Of a DNA stretch of 64,000 bases, positions 25,235 through 37,085 are shown in pieces. The translations under genes were made by a program, and so were the position numbers. Under the pieces are notes generated by a model, which was not told the origin of the DNA, did not search any database, and worked only from the letters and a program-made list of their open reading frames with translations. The DNA is from Chloranthus sessilifolius (Eukaryota; Streptophyta; Magnoliopsida; Chloranthales; Chloranthaceae): positions 104,143,416-104,207,415 of the forward strand of contig CM037596.1 of NCBI GenBank assembly GCA_021018995.1, written 5' to 3'. How positions within the stretch are numbered: position 1 is the stretch's first letter; each line of letters opens with the position of its first letter.

Positions 25235-27780
25235 TGCTACTATTTTTAACCCCTTTAAGTGGGTGCAGTTTCAGCATAAGTGGGTAGGGGGGTCGTGGGT
25301 GCTAAACGGGGGTGTAAACCCGTATTAGGGCGCTCTCGGGTAATTAAAAATATATATATCGGATTTCGTAATAAAATACTTGGGCGGGCCTGATTAAATA
25401 CTTTTCTCTTAAAAAAAAGCCAATAAAATAAAATTCATCAAAGTTCAATAAAGTTTGGAGAATATTTTCAAAAAAATCCGAAATTTACTGAAATTTTGAT
25501 CGAAATTTTGACCAATTTACAGTTCAGGTCATGAACGAAACCGAGATTTTGATCTATGCTCACCATTCATTAAAGAAAGGTCTATTTTGTGAAAGATTGG
25601 GACTAAAAATGATCTCCATTTGATTCATGGCTGTCAACAGTGTTAATAGCAGAAATATCAGTTGCGCCCATGGTATCAAGTATCAGCCAATACCAACACG
25701 TATCAGCGGCATATATCGGTATCTTGGCCAATTGGAGCCGTTGTGGTATCGGTATTGGCAAATAAGGGCCGTTACGTAGCAGTTATTGGCTGATACAAAT
25801 CAGTTATCCGCTGATACTCCCTTCATGTGATTCTTTTTCTTTATAGTACTGCATTGTATCGGTATCAACTAACATGTATAGGCCCTCCATGGTCTAATAC
25901 ACTTGGGCCGCGCCCTATTCAATCTTGTAATATTTGAATGTGACTTAGTTTCATGTAGCATCAAAATAGTATTTCAACATGATGTGGAGCTACGCTTAGA
26001 CCATTGAGGAATTAGACAACATCTTTTTTTTTGTCGATGGAGGGAAAAATTGTTTTTTTTATAATTTTTTTCAATGATAAACTTGTAATATTTTTTATAA
26101 TTAAAAGATTGACATCACAATCTTGTAATGACATATCGGGCCTTGCCCTAAAATTTTAGTGCTTTTATTGAAAAGCCTATGCGCTATCTTAAGGCCATCA
26201 AAATTTGGCCTTAGCTGAAAAGGTTCGTTGACAAGCCTAAGTTTCAATGAGAACCCAACAATCCAAGGGCCCAGCAAGATCAACGCGGTCTTTTTGAATC
26301 CATTTTCCTGTCCGCTCACTAACGATTCAATTATTTTCTTTTTCCGCTCCGATCAGCAAATTAACTTTTTCTTTCCAACAAAACTGTCGCACACTTGGGA
26401 AACCGGCCAAAAAGTTAACCTCTTCAACGACTTGGATGAATTTTTATCGCATCTGTTTCTTGTAAAAGCATCTGCGTTAGCCACGTGTACAGATAGGCGA
26501 GTTAACTACCCGAGTTTAAGCCGGACAAATAGCAGTTGCCGGAATTTGTAGACAATAAGCTGAGTTTTCTCAACTGGAGTCTACTTAGGTGGACCTTAAG
26601 TCACATGCATAGTCTAAACTCTAAACAGTGTACATAGCCGTGTACGTTGTACACGGTTGTCAGCTGGCAGTTTATTGTGTAGGATTATAATTTGGAAGGC
26701 TGTCAAAGGGCAAGTCAACCTTGTAACCAACTGTTTTAATGTCTGATCCTCGATTGTGGAGATTTGGAGATCGATTCAGATTTGGTGTCTCATAAGATTA
26801 GCCTCTTGAGTGATTGATAGATTGGAAAAACTAGTTTTATGGTGAGAGATTGTGATTTCATGAGTTTTGTTAGATAAGTATTTTTTTGAATGATTGTCAG
26901 ATTGGAAAAACAAGTTTCATGATGAGAGATTGTAATTTCATGAGTTTTATTAGATAGGTATCTTTTAGGGTTTTCCGGGTGCATAGCTTCTACAGTATTT
27001 TGAACAAAGGGGCTAAAATATAATTTGTCCTTTTCATAAAGTGTGGAGACGCTTAAATGCCGCCGGTTTTGAGGGTGCATGGGTGCCTTTCAGTAATAAA
27101 AAAGAAAAGTCACCGAAATGATGATAAAAACTATTTTGAGGCATTTTCTGATACTTTTCTCTATTTTTAAACTCTTTAATATTATTAGAATACATATTAT
27201 TAACACTAGTGAGACTAATTTTCGCGAATTTATACCATTCTTTTCTACACTAATGAGACCATTTTTTTCAAGTTTAATTCTTTTAGAAGGGTATCAGTAT
27301 TTGTAATTGAATATTAAGGGAAACTTAGGATTTACACCATAAGAAATGTTGACCGGATTGAATCACGATAGAGATAATGTTTTGTCTCAATCGATCACAC
27401 AATGGATTTTGAGCTCATGCAAAACATATCAGACGATCAGATTTTGATTCCACGTTAAATAAATCTCAAAAGTGACCAGAGAACCCTTCTCATTATATGC
27501 CCATGATTAGGATCACTTTGGAGATGTATGTCACGTGGAATCAAGATCTGACCGTCCATAATTTTCTTAGCATTGGTGCCCTTAGAGTGTTGGTGGGTGG
27601 AAATAGAAGTGCCCATGTGGACGGCAAATGAGCACTTAAATATAGTTAATGTTATAAATTGAAGTCACGTCAGCCATGTGATAGGTCTTAGGTGGCCCTG
27701 AAACGTCAAGATCTTGCCCCGTAGATCAGCCCCAGGAGTAACACGTGTACGACTGAGGTGACGCAGAATAAATAACCGGG
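25235..27780. other. Intergenic, repeats only
   Basis: It contains a TATCGG-family copy at about 25630-25890 and a tandem duplication at 26809-26966 (two units of about 79 bases sharing AGATTGGAAAAAC and GAGAGATTGT). Short inverted words near 27437 and 27535 (GATTTTGATTCCACGT / CACGTGGAATCAAGATC) could pair. No gene recognised. Confidence 0.5.
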
Positions 27781-28094
27781 CTGGCACCAACACCGATGGC
27801 CAACTCGACCTCCACCCTCTATTACAACCTATATACCGACTCACATATTTGGACACGTGGATCTGACGTGGCACTTGCTTTGGCCCCCTCATCTTCTTCT
27901 TCTCCACCTCTCCTTCGCCCCTGCTCTTTTTCTCCAAAAAAGTTAAAAACAGGGAAACGAAAAATGGAGAAGAAGGTGAACATTGGATTAGGTTTCGGTT
28001 TTCGTTTAATTTAGCCTAGATTTCTTCGTTCCCATTTCTTCTGTTTTCGGAGGTTTCGGTACGCCGTTTTAGCAAGTTTCGGAGAATTACAGGT
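27781..28094 (+). promoter_or_regulatory. Orphan leader-like sequence with a splice donor
   Basis: A pyrimidine-rich leader (TCTTCTTCTTCTCCACCTC) and GC-richer sequence precede TTACAG|GTATGTTG at 28094, after which the DNA turns intron-like (TTTGGTTTGATGAATTTTG). This is what a plant 5'-UTR exon and first intron look like, but no matching coding exon lies downstream in the window before the MULE and CACTA insertions. It may be a decapitated promoter, a captured leader, or chance. Confidence 0.3.
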
Positions 28095-28664
28095 ATGTTG
28101 AATTTAGGTTTTGGTTTGATGAATTTTGTTTGAATTTTTGCAAACTTTGGACTCAAAATGAGCTAAATCTCTGAAAAGTCTCCTGTTTTTGTTGGCTTTT
28201 AAAATCAAATATGAGTTTATAAGAACGTTGCTAGATCTTTTTTCTATTTTTTATTTTTATCTAAAAACCGTATGGGAAGCCAGAATAAATCAGATCAGGG
28301 TTTTTAAAGCCAGGAAAAAAAATTTCAAAAATGCAGATAATTTGAAATTGTCGTTCGAGATTTTGAAAAACCAAATTATCCGTAAATAATTTAAAATTAT
28401 CGGCTGATAATTTAATAATTTATGCGATAATTACAATTTTTCGGCCCCCATCTGAAAATTATCAAATTTTCGTCTTGGAAAAGGTCGAAATCGAGTCATT
28501 ATTTTGATCCATGATGGTGAGGCCCCTTCAACCTTACAAAAAATAATCTTTCGCACAATAGATCTTGAAATCATGGGCCACTTATCAAATAGATGGTTAG
28601 GTTTATATTTCCTGTGGCACTCCTTGTTCATAGTGTACTAGTGTAAGAAGGGCTCTTAGGCATG

Positions 28665-28876
28665 GTATAAAAAATCGGCCGATACCGATACGTATCGGCA
28701 ATACGTATCAGTATCTCAACTCGGTATTGGAAATCCGTATCGGTCAATACGAGCTCGTATCGGCCGATATGGTAACGGTTTCAGCCAATACAGTAACAAG
28801 TTTGACCGATGTGATAACGGTTTCAACAAATCTGATAGCTTTTGATACTTATTTATTTATTTAATTTCTCTTTTTT
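28665..28876. repeat. TATCGG-family repeat, left part (split by the MULE)
   Basis: The stretch is rich in ATCGGCCGATAC and GATACGTATCGG. The continuation, ending in CCGATACTGATTTGAAG, is at 36979-37085 on the far side of the MULE, so the element was intact before the insertion. Confidence 0.7.
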
Positions 28877-28903
28877 GGAAAATTTGGACTTTCGGCCCTA
28901 TAA

Positions 28904-29367
28904 TTTTGCTTATTTGCAAAAACGGCCATATAGTTTCAAACCTTGCACAAAAAGCCAGCTCCAAGCGAAGCCCTTTCCACGTAAGCAATCATATATCCTC
29001 TTTTTATATATATAGATGCGAATTCATTTTGAATGAGATATGAGATTTCTTCTCCTATATTAAAATTTGTTGTACTCTGTTTTCTTTGGATCAGTATAGA
29101 CCATACTGTAAGCTGCAACAGAAGAGCACTGATGTTTTTGCTTATTTGCAAAAACGGCCCTATAGTTTCAAACCTTGCACAAAAGGCCAGCTCCAAGTCA
29201 AGCCCTTTCCACGTAAGCAATCATATATCCTCTTCTTTATGTATAGATGCGAATTCCTTTTGAATGAGATATGAGATTTCTCCTCCTATATTAAAATTTA
29301 TTGTACTCTATTTTCTTTGTATCAGTACAGACCATACTGTAAGTTGCAACATAAGAGCACTAATAAG
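28904..29367. repeat. 232-bp tandem duplication at the MULE's left end
   Basis: The block beginning TTTTGCTTATTTGCAAAAAC at 28904 recurs at 29136 with an exact 232-base period, each copy running through GACCATACTGTAAG and ending at GAGCACT. The second copy duplicates inner TIR sequence. Confidence 0.88.
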
Positions 29368-29401
29368 ATAGTGTTTTTTCCTGTGTTTCTTTGTATAAGC
29401 A

Positions 29402-29635
29402 CAACCTATCGCTACGACAAGGTTGCCTATTGCTACCATAAGGTAGCGTATCGCTACTTTAAGGTAGCGTATCGCTACTTTATGTTAACGCCACTATCTT
29501 AAGGTAGCGATACGATACCTTATGGTAGCGGCGCTAATTTATGATAGTGGTGCTACCTTAAGATAACGCCCCGCTATCTTATTTAGTGCTGCTATTTTAA
29601 GGTAGCGTATCGCTACCTTATGGTAGCGATGCGCT
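29402..29635. repeat. Left subterminal array of TAAGGTAGCG/CGCTACCTTA motifs
   Basis: About 15 copies of TAAGGTAGCG-like words alternate in both orientations (for example TTAAGGTAGCG then GTATCGCTACTTTA). The variant CTATCTTAAGATAGC array is at 36490-36650 near the other end, with a smaller cluster at 34778-34866. Probable transposase-binding sites by analogy with subterminal repeats of other DNA transposons. Confidence 0.8.
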
Positions 29636-29707
29636 CTATAACTGCATAATATGAAGAAGTTAGTTTGACAGTTTAATATTTCATTATTTTTTATATTTTA
29701 GGATAAA

Positions 29708-32445
29708 ATGGGTGCTCCCGTACTTTATCATTTTGATGGTGTCCGGGTCAGTGATAATACTTACAACGGTGGACATTGAAAGATTGTCGTTTTTAAATAG
29801 AAGATATCATTTGATCAATTTAAACAGAAAATGTACAATGTCAGTAGGACTCGACCGGAAGAACATTCAATTACACTATCTGTTTCTTTACTCATAGGAA
29901 AGGAGTTAGTGTTTGCCGAATTGTCTGACTCCGATGATCTTGCGAACTTATTTAAAGCATATTGTATTGGTGATGGTGTGATAAATATTTATATTGAAAA
30001 ATCATTAGCAACTCCTATGACCGAAATTTTATCATCTATTGAAGTATTTCAACCATTCTGCAGAAAACAAATGAAGATGATAAAGAAATTGAGGAAAACG
30101 TCATATTAGGAGATGATGATAGTATAGAACCAGAACATTCGATTGAAAATCAAGGAATAAGGTTTGACTAGAACTTCGATGCACCGATGATAGTCGATGA
30201 TGATAGAAATATAAATATAGGATTTCGCCCCTATTGTACGCCTCTGGAGCAACCTTTTTTAGACATTCGAATGAGAAAAGGCAATAAAGATGAAGGATAA
30301 TATCCTCAAATGAATCAGATGCATGATGCATTTCAGATTAACTTCGAATGGATAAACAATACATATGACTAGAATCAGTAGAAAACGTTTTTAGGAGGCC
30401 TTAGTCGATATCAATGGCTTTCCGAACTAATAGCTTCGGAGCAAACAATAATCGAGCCTTCAATAGAATAGTCTCTCGCACCTCAAACATTCCCACCTCG
30501 GCCAATCTCAATCAAAACAATTGCATTTTAATCAAGCGTACCTCGACGAACTCAATTTCAATCACGTAATAATCATCCAATCGATGACGGTAATAGTGAT
30601 CCTGAAAATAATGAAGCACCGTCGTCGCCCACTTCACGTATTGATACTAATAGGAGAATTAATGAACCTCTGGTGGACGATAACTATAATCTTAATGACT
30701 CGGAGGGCGAGTATATGGATTCGGATGATGAAGAACTTTATGAACGGGGGCCATTAACTGTTGGTCAGATATTCAGAAATAAAAAATTCTTTTAAAAAGC
30801 TCTTAAAGAGTTTGCAATGACAAATAATTTTTAAATTAAATAAATAAAAATTAGTTTTCTTCGTGTTACGGTGAGGTGTGTTAAAGTAGGTTGTGTTTGG
30901 TGAATACATACATCAAAATTGGTCGTTGTGGACACGTTTGTCATGAAGACTTTCTACTAGGAACATACGTGTGGAATGACAGATTTTGGAAGAGGACATC
31001 GCCAGTGTACGACATCGTGAATAGCTTTATTCGTGAGGGATAAGTTGTTAAAAGGCTTTAACGAGAGCCCTGCTTCAATAATTTTTTATATTGAGAAAAA
31101 AAATGGTGTTACAGTAAGCTACTGAAAAGCATGGAGAGAAAAAGAAATGACGTTGAATGATATCCGAGATAGCTGGAATGAGCAATTTAATATGTTACCG
31201 TCCTATATCTCCGAATTTCAGAGGGTTGATCTAGATATACAGACTAAATTGTGTTGCGAGCCTGATAATGCCTTTCAGAGGTTCTTCGTAGCATTTAGAT
31301 CTTGCATTAGGAGCTTCCGTAATACTTTGCGAAGAATAATTGCGGTAGATAGGACACATTTGTACGGCCGATATAAAGGAGTATTGTTAATAACTACGGG
31401 GATAGACGAGAATAAACATTTATTCCCTATAGCGTGCAGCATTGTACCCAAAGAAAATGAAGATCATTGGATATGATTCCTTGATTTATTAGGGAGACAC
31501 ATAATCGAGAATTTTCAAGAGCAGTTTGTATTGATATCAGACCGGCAGAAGGGGTTGATAGAAGTTGTGCATAATATTTTTCCTAACGCCTTTCATAGCT
31601 ATTGTATGCGATACCTAACTTTAAATTTTTTTTTATACATATAAGGATACAATCTCCTGACCGCTGTTTTGGGTTGCTACCCGTGCATTCTCGGAGGCAA
31701 AATTTAAAAGAATTTTACGAAAAATAGAAGACGAGCCCCCCCGGAATGTACAACATGGATTAAAGAAGTCGGTGACCATTTCTGGGCACGCGCATATTTT
31801 CTAGGAAAGCGTTATGATATGCTGACAACAAATATAGCAGAAAGTATTAATAGTATATTGAAAATAACAAGAGATGAACCGATCGTGACAATACTAGAAA
31901 CCATTCGCACGAAGGTAGTCGAATTCTACCTTCGACGTCAGGAGGAAGGAAATAAAATGACACACGTGTTGACACTGATGGCGGAAGAGCACTTAACACG
32001 AAACTCAGGGTGGGCCCATCGAAAGAACGTTGTTCCCTATGGTCGCGATACATTTCAAGTTAAACGGGAGCAATACACTCACAGTGCCAATTTAGAGAAA
32101 CGAACGTGCACATGCAGACGTTGAGCTATCCTTGGATTGCCATGTTCGCATGCGATCGTTGCATTATCGCGCAGGAACAGAGACAAAAAGATTCTTCAGT
32201 TTTGTGAGCATTAGTTTACCAGTGTCTTATTTAAAGAAACTTATAAAGAACACTTTGTTCCGACCGTTGATAAGCACCAATGGACCGTTCTAAGGAAAGA
32301 CATAGAAGTTTTGCCTCCCCACAGGCTATGTCAAGCCGGTCGCTCGAAGAAAAGGAGGATAAGATCTAAAGGCAAAGTTTGATCACTACGGTATAAAAAT
32401 TGTAATAAATATGGACATAATTGCTGCTCATGTAAATTTGTTAGA
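29708..32445 (+). pseudogene. MuDR/MURA-type transposase relic
   Basis: The start at ATG 29708 gives the N-terminal plant MuDR block (FDGVRVSDNTYNGGH, YNVSRTRPEEHSITLSVSLL). Later blocks read ERGPLTVGQIFRNKKFF, then the DDE-type MULE domain with AVDRTHLYGRYKGVLLITTG (31346-31406; the Asp of the DGTH-type motif is present as DRTH) and the SDRQKGLIEVVHNIFPNAFH block with the next acidic residue. Then come a SWIM zinc finger (CTCRR...LPCSHA at 32108-32155) and a CCHC-like end (NCNKYGHNCCSC). At least ten stops and frameshifts interrupt it, so it is inactive. Its reading direction points at the Ulp1-like relic. Confidence 0.9.
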
Positions 32446-32599
32446 ATATGAAACCTATTTTATAGTGTAATTTGTAAAAATAAGATTAGATCGAATATTT
32501 CTTGAACTTGTCAAATTTTTCTGAATTGTTTTTATTTTTAATCTTGTTGAGTTATTTCCAAAACCCGAATTTGTGACTATGAACTTGCAATCTATCATT

Positions 32600-33185
32600 G
32601 AACTTATCTCAGCCCAATGAAACATGCTAATAATTAGAGGTGTATAATCATTTAAAAGATTAGGAGAATCCGGTTCCTAATTTAAATTAGGATAGTGCTC
32701 AAAATGGTGTTTAAATGATCTTCCACCATTAAAATTAGAATTTTTATCTCACACCATTGTAGCGTGACTTATTATTATGTGTTGTGGCATCAGGTGCAAG
32801 GTTGGCATCAGCTGCAAGGGTAAAAATGCGTTGGGTATGAGTGAGTTAAGTGGATCCAATTAAAAAGTAGAGCCATGCCGGGTCAAGCGTATTAATAGTG
32901 GGCTAAGTATGGGCTAGTTTCAAGAGTCCTAATTATAACTCGCCCTTTTAAGACCCGACCCAAACTGGCCCGGCCCGACGCAACCCAACCCATTGAGACC
33001 CCTATGGTGATGGGTTAACCTAACTTTAATGATATCAACAAGCGTTGTGGCATCAGGTGAAAGGTTGGCATCAGGTTTACTGAGTTAAATTAAAAAAAAA
33101 AAAACAAACTAAATAAAAAATTAAACAAAAATTTACACAAATTTATACATAATTTACACAAAAATATATAAGTTAAAGAAAAATA
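32600..33185. other. Spacer between the convergent MULE genes, with inserted repeats
   Basis: A short direct repeat beginning GTTGTGGCATCAGGTG occurs at about 32780 and 33044, and a block shared with 24.06 kb begins about 32697. I read this as one or two small insertions inside the MULE; no gene. Confidence 0.5.
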
Positions 33186-33186
33186 A

Positions 33187-36100
33187 CTACTCAGTCGCCT
33201 TTCCAAATGTGCACAAGGAATGTCCGATTTCGACTCGAAATTGCTGCATATTTTTCTCGTCAAAATTTATTCTCCGCCGTTCGAAAAAGTTCTCAATATA
33301 CTTTAGTATAAAAACACCACAGTCCCAATCGTTGTGTTAGCGGGAAAGATTGACACCGTCCATCACCGTTATCTGCCACTGTTGATCGAGAGCAGAACTC
33401 AATCTGACAATTTGAAAAAGTTGCGACAGGTGACGCGACAAACTTTCTTTGCGCAATTCAAACTTCCTTGAACACTCTGGGTTGGCCGGGTCTATCAGCT
33501 TGACATCGCGGTTCACTACACAATAGCCAATGCCCAATGTTGATGTCTTTAGCTATGCATTGGGAAATAAATCTGTGTAATCGGAGATTTAATTAGTACT
33601 GTGTTTATTAAGAAATATGAAAAGTATTAATATAATCTAAAAAAGAACTTACCGTCCCATAATCGACAACCTTAATACCGCGTGTCGTATTCTAAAATAG
33701 GACCTCAAGCGGTTTACTCTGGTGACGAATATTCCACCTTTCACAATACGCCTCCCATTTGACAACGTCATTGAGTGGCTCTAGCTTTTCATCAGTCACA
33801 AATTTATTAAATTTTGAATGGTCCGCTATAATCAGGGTCTGTAATTGATCCGCTATAATCAGAATCTGTAATTGATCATTAGAATAATTAATTAATTAAA
33901 AGGTACGAGTTACGTAAATAAATAAAGGCAAATAAATAAATAAATAAAATAATTGATACATATCAGAGCCGAGGCCGATGAAAGAAGCTCTTGTCTATCA
34001 TTTCCGTAAATATAGAGTCATTTTTATACTCTAAGATTTTGAAGTATGCGTCCATCACTTCATTGTCAAGCCACCCCCTTCCTTTGAGGACCCTGAAATT
34101 CTCTACGGTAACGTCGACACCAAAGATAGTATTGACAAGTGCAAGATCGTCTTCCGCAGGCCGGTTCCACATACTGTGCATAAATTTATGTTTCATGGAC
34201 TGTGGTTCTTCTTCATCGCTCTCAGCGACGACCAATATTTTTCTTTTTACACCTTTTCTAGTTAGCGTTTTTCTTTTCTTCCGTGCTCGTAACTCGTAAC
34301 TCGTAACCCGTGCCTTTTTTTTTTTCTATATTGATTTTACTCTTTGAAACAGACAGCTTTACTAGAAGTGATTTAAGTGATACTGGCTACGACTCGTAAG
34401 TAGGCTGGGTTACTGGAGGCTCAACCACATTTACGATCAGTGGTTGCAGTGTAGTGGGATGAGAGGAAGAAGGCTTGGGTGGAGACGATTGAGGGTAAAT
34501 GGGTTCAGAGGAAGAAGGCTGTGGTGCAGAAGTTTGAGTGGTAGAAGGCTTGGGTAAAAAGGGTTCAAAAGGTTTGGGTGGTAAAAAGCTTAAGTAAAGA
34601 GGGCTCAAAAGGTTTGGGTGCAGATGTTTGAGTGGTAGAAGGCTTAGGTAAATAAGTCTCACGAGGTTGAGAGGGAGGGGACTTAGGGTTAACAAATGTA
34701 TCAAAGAGTACTGAAGATAGTACATCATCCTATACAGTTAAAAAAAAGAAGTTAAATTAGTTCATTCATCATAATCGCTATCTTATGATAGCGTTTTGCT
34801 ATCTTAAAATAGTTATCCGCTATCTTTAGGTAGCGTTTCGCTATCTTAAGATAGCGGATGGCTACCTTAAGTAACTAAAAATGATATAAAAAAAATGATA
34901 TATTTAATTTTTTAAGATAGCTATGTTAAATAAAAACAATAATATAAAATGATAGCCATTTTTAAATTAGAGTTTATAAAATGATAGCTTTAAGATTATT
35001 AGTGTTAATAATCTAAAAAAACGATGTAAAAACAAAAATAAAAAAAAATTATATACATTTGATAAATGAGATTTTACTGCTTCAAGATCGTTCTTTATAG
35101 CAGCATTTTCGTCATTTAAGTAAGCCACTTGATTTTCTAAGGCCCCTACTTTCACTTCTAATGTTTTCTTTTCTCTTCTCAGATACTCAATAGTTATCGC
35201 CTATCCTTTTAATAGAAAAAAGGCGCGATTGAGATCGCCTTTCATTTTTCTAACTTGCATTCGGAGAGACAAACACTCTTTACGAAGCTCCGTTACTTCG
35301 TTATAAGTTGGGGATGCCTAGCATGCTGTTCTCTTATTGGTTGCTTCATACTTTTCGGTTCTTTCCCCTTTGATTTCGCTTGGGGACGTAGAACGACCTC
35401 GTAATTATCATTATCGTCACTGCTATCATCGTTATCGTCATCGTCATCATCCTCATCCTTATCGTAAACAACGCGAATTTCTTTCGCTCTTTTTTGGGGC
35501 GGGTGTTCTTCTTCTTTTTTTCCATTCTATTTTCATCTCTTTGCCTGAAGAATAGCCGAATTGATCGATATTGTAATTCGTATTTTTCAATATCGAGGTT
35601 GATGATTACTGGAGAGTTAAGAATTTTTTCTCAGTAAAAATTTGGATTACGGCTGAATTTTATTGCTTCCCATTTCAACAGCCTCGGAAAGGGACTTTTC
35701 AGCTCAGTATGAGCGAGGTGGACTTCTAGAAAGTGCTCAAACGCCCAAATTTGTAAGGTGATAGTGCACCCATAAATGTTATATTGCCTTTTTGGATTCA
35801 CTTTTGCCGCTTCTCTTCTGCCTATCGCTTTACATATACAGTCAACTAAATTTTTGTATACTACCAAACCTCACGGATATTCGTTGAATTCTTCGAGCAT
35901 ATCGACTAAATCCAAGTATTTACTATCCACTACTTGGTATGTATCCAGAAGTAAGAACAAGTATACTAGAAACAACAACGATAATTTCAAAAATTCATCG
36001 TTGGAAAGATCGGCACTATTAACAATTTCTTCAATAAGAGACCTCTTAGCTGGTTGTCCCCGAAAGAATTTGTATCGAATGATTTCTGCCTCTCTTATAA

Positions 36101-36407
36101 CCATATGCTCAGCCTCAAAACCTTTTAATATATTAAAGCCTAAAATCAATGATATATCGGCCTCTTCCAGAACTACTTTGATATTTTTTATCTTAAATAT
36201 GTTATCTTTAACCTAGAAGCTCAATATCGCGTCAACGAAGTCTCCAATAAAAACTAAATTCTTTTTAATATTACATAGATAACCAAAAATTGATTCATTT
36301 AAAATTGATTCATCTAATATCTTCTTCCTCTCTTCGTTACAATGCATGTAAAAAATTTTAACACTAACCACTGAACATTTCCCGAAGGCCTTTAATTGCA
36401 TCGGCAT
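33187..36407 (-). pseudogene. DUF1985-Ulp1 (peptidase C48)-like gene relic of the MULE
   Basis: The minus strand starts at about 36407 with MPMQLKAFGKCSVVSVKIFY and continues in pieces through ISLILGFNILKGFEAEHMVI, KRSLIEEIVNSADLSNDEFL and RQYNIYGCTITLQIWAFEHF, resembling the DUF1985 region of plant transposon proteins. A Pro/Ser-rich linker follows (34387-34728). The C48 domain then reads GRGWLDNEVMDAYFKILEYK (34020-34080) and ends with HNDWDCGVFILKYIENFFE (33270-33330), in which Cys of WDCG is the expected catalytic residue. Known C48 proteases remove SUMO or related tags; the role in MULEs is unknown. Stops and frame changes separate the blocks; some may be introns, but the C48 block itself has an in-frame stop, so it is probably dead. 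Confidence 0.8.
34778..34866. repeat. Internal cluster of CTATCTTAAGATAGCG-type palindromes
   Basis: Five to six copies of GCTATCTTA/TAAGATAGC words lie between the Pro-rich linker and the DUF1985 part of the minus-strand gene, matching the subterminal arrays. Confidence 0.75.
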
Positions 36408-36484
36408 CTTAGAATCAGAGAGTGGTAACTGTATAGATCATAAAAATAACTAAGTAATTAAAAAAATAATTTTAAAAATTTATC

Positions 36485-36655
36485 GCTTCTTACTGCTATT
36501 TTAGAGTAGCGTTCGGCTATCTTGACATAGCGGACCGCCTTTTTAGAGTAACGGACCGCTATCTTAGTGTAGCGGACCTCTTTCTTAGCATAGCGGACCG
36601 CTACCCTAAGATGATGTTCCGCTACGCTAAGATAGCGGTATCGTAGCGGACTAAG
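36485..36655. repeat. Right subterminal array of TAGCGGACCGCTA-type motifs
   Basis: About 12 copies of (C/T)TTAG(A/C)(A/G)TAGCGG and its inverse occur (for example CGGACCGCTATCTTAG). This mirrors the array at 29402-29635 and supports the two ends belonging to one element. Confidence 0.8.
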
Positions 36656-37085
36656 ATAGAATGAAAGTGGAAAATAAAATTATCCTAAAAAGTAAAAAAA
36701 ATTAACTGAAAAAAAATTACCTCTTTGTCGCCGCTTTGTAGCCGTTGCCGCTCTCTCAGTAATTACAGCAGTAATTGCGAAAAGTGAAATATCAATGATT
36801 GGTGGTAACAGTTTAAAAGTAAAAAGTCTTTTACAACACAAGGGTACTTGAGATATTTTCAATGTCGGTGCTGAGTGGAAATGGTTTGGCTTGGAACTGG
36901 CCTTTTATGTAAGATTTAAAATTACAGGGCCGTTTTTGTAAATAACCAAAATTATAGGGCCGAAAGTATAAATTTTCCTTTTTTTTTTTTTTTTTACAGG
37001 TTGATACGTATATATTAGTATTGGTCGAATCATATCGGTCTTAGACCGATACCCGAGTCCGATACTGATTTGAAGACCTTGTTCT

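Larger units (their letters stand above)
28877..36978. mobile_element. 8.1-kb Mutator-like element with transposase and Ulp1-like genes
   Basis: The two ends are long inverted repeats of at least 110 bases: left GGAAAATTTGGACTTTCGGC at 28877, right the inverse of GGAAAATTTATACTTTCGGC ending at 36978, both continuing into CCTATAATTTTG and then a GGCCAG(C/T)TCCAAG stretch. Inside lie a MuDR-type transposase relic (+) and a DUF1985/C48 protease relic (-), convergent. MULEs that carry Ulp1-like genes are known as the Kaonashi (KI-MULE) group. The flanks are poly-T (CTCTTTTTT versus nine Ts), so the 9-bp duplication can only be called imperfect (7 of 9). The element sits inside a TATCGG-family repeat. 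Confidence 0.85.

Noticed and set aside
29402..29635. TAAGGTAGCG words as an rDNA (LSU rRNA core) fragment or homing-endonuclease site
   Set aside because: Only the ten-base word agrees; it is repeated in both orientations with no other rRNA sequence around, so it is a transposon subterminal motif.
35337..36216. Plus-strand frames between 35.3 and 36.2 kb as genes
   Set aside because: They mirror the minus-strand DUF1985 relic and show no protein-family features.
28868..36987. Perfect 9-bp duplication for the MULE
   Set aside because: The flanks are both T-rich (CTCTTTTTT versus TTTTTTTTT); agreement at 7 of 9 positions in poly-T is not informative, so I did not claim it.
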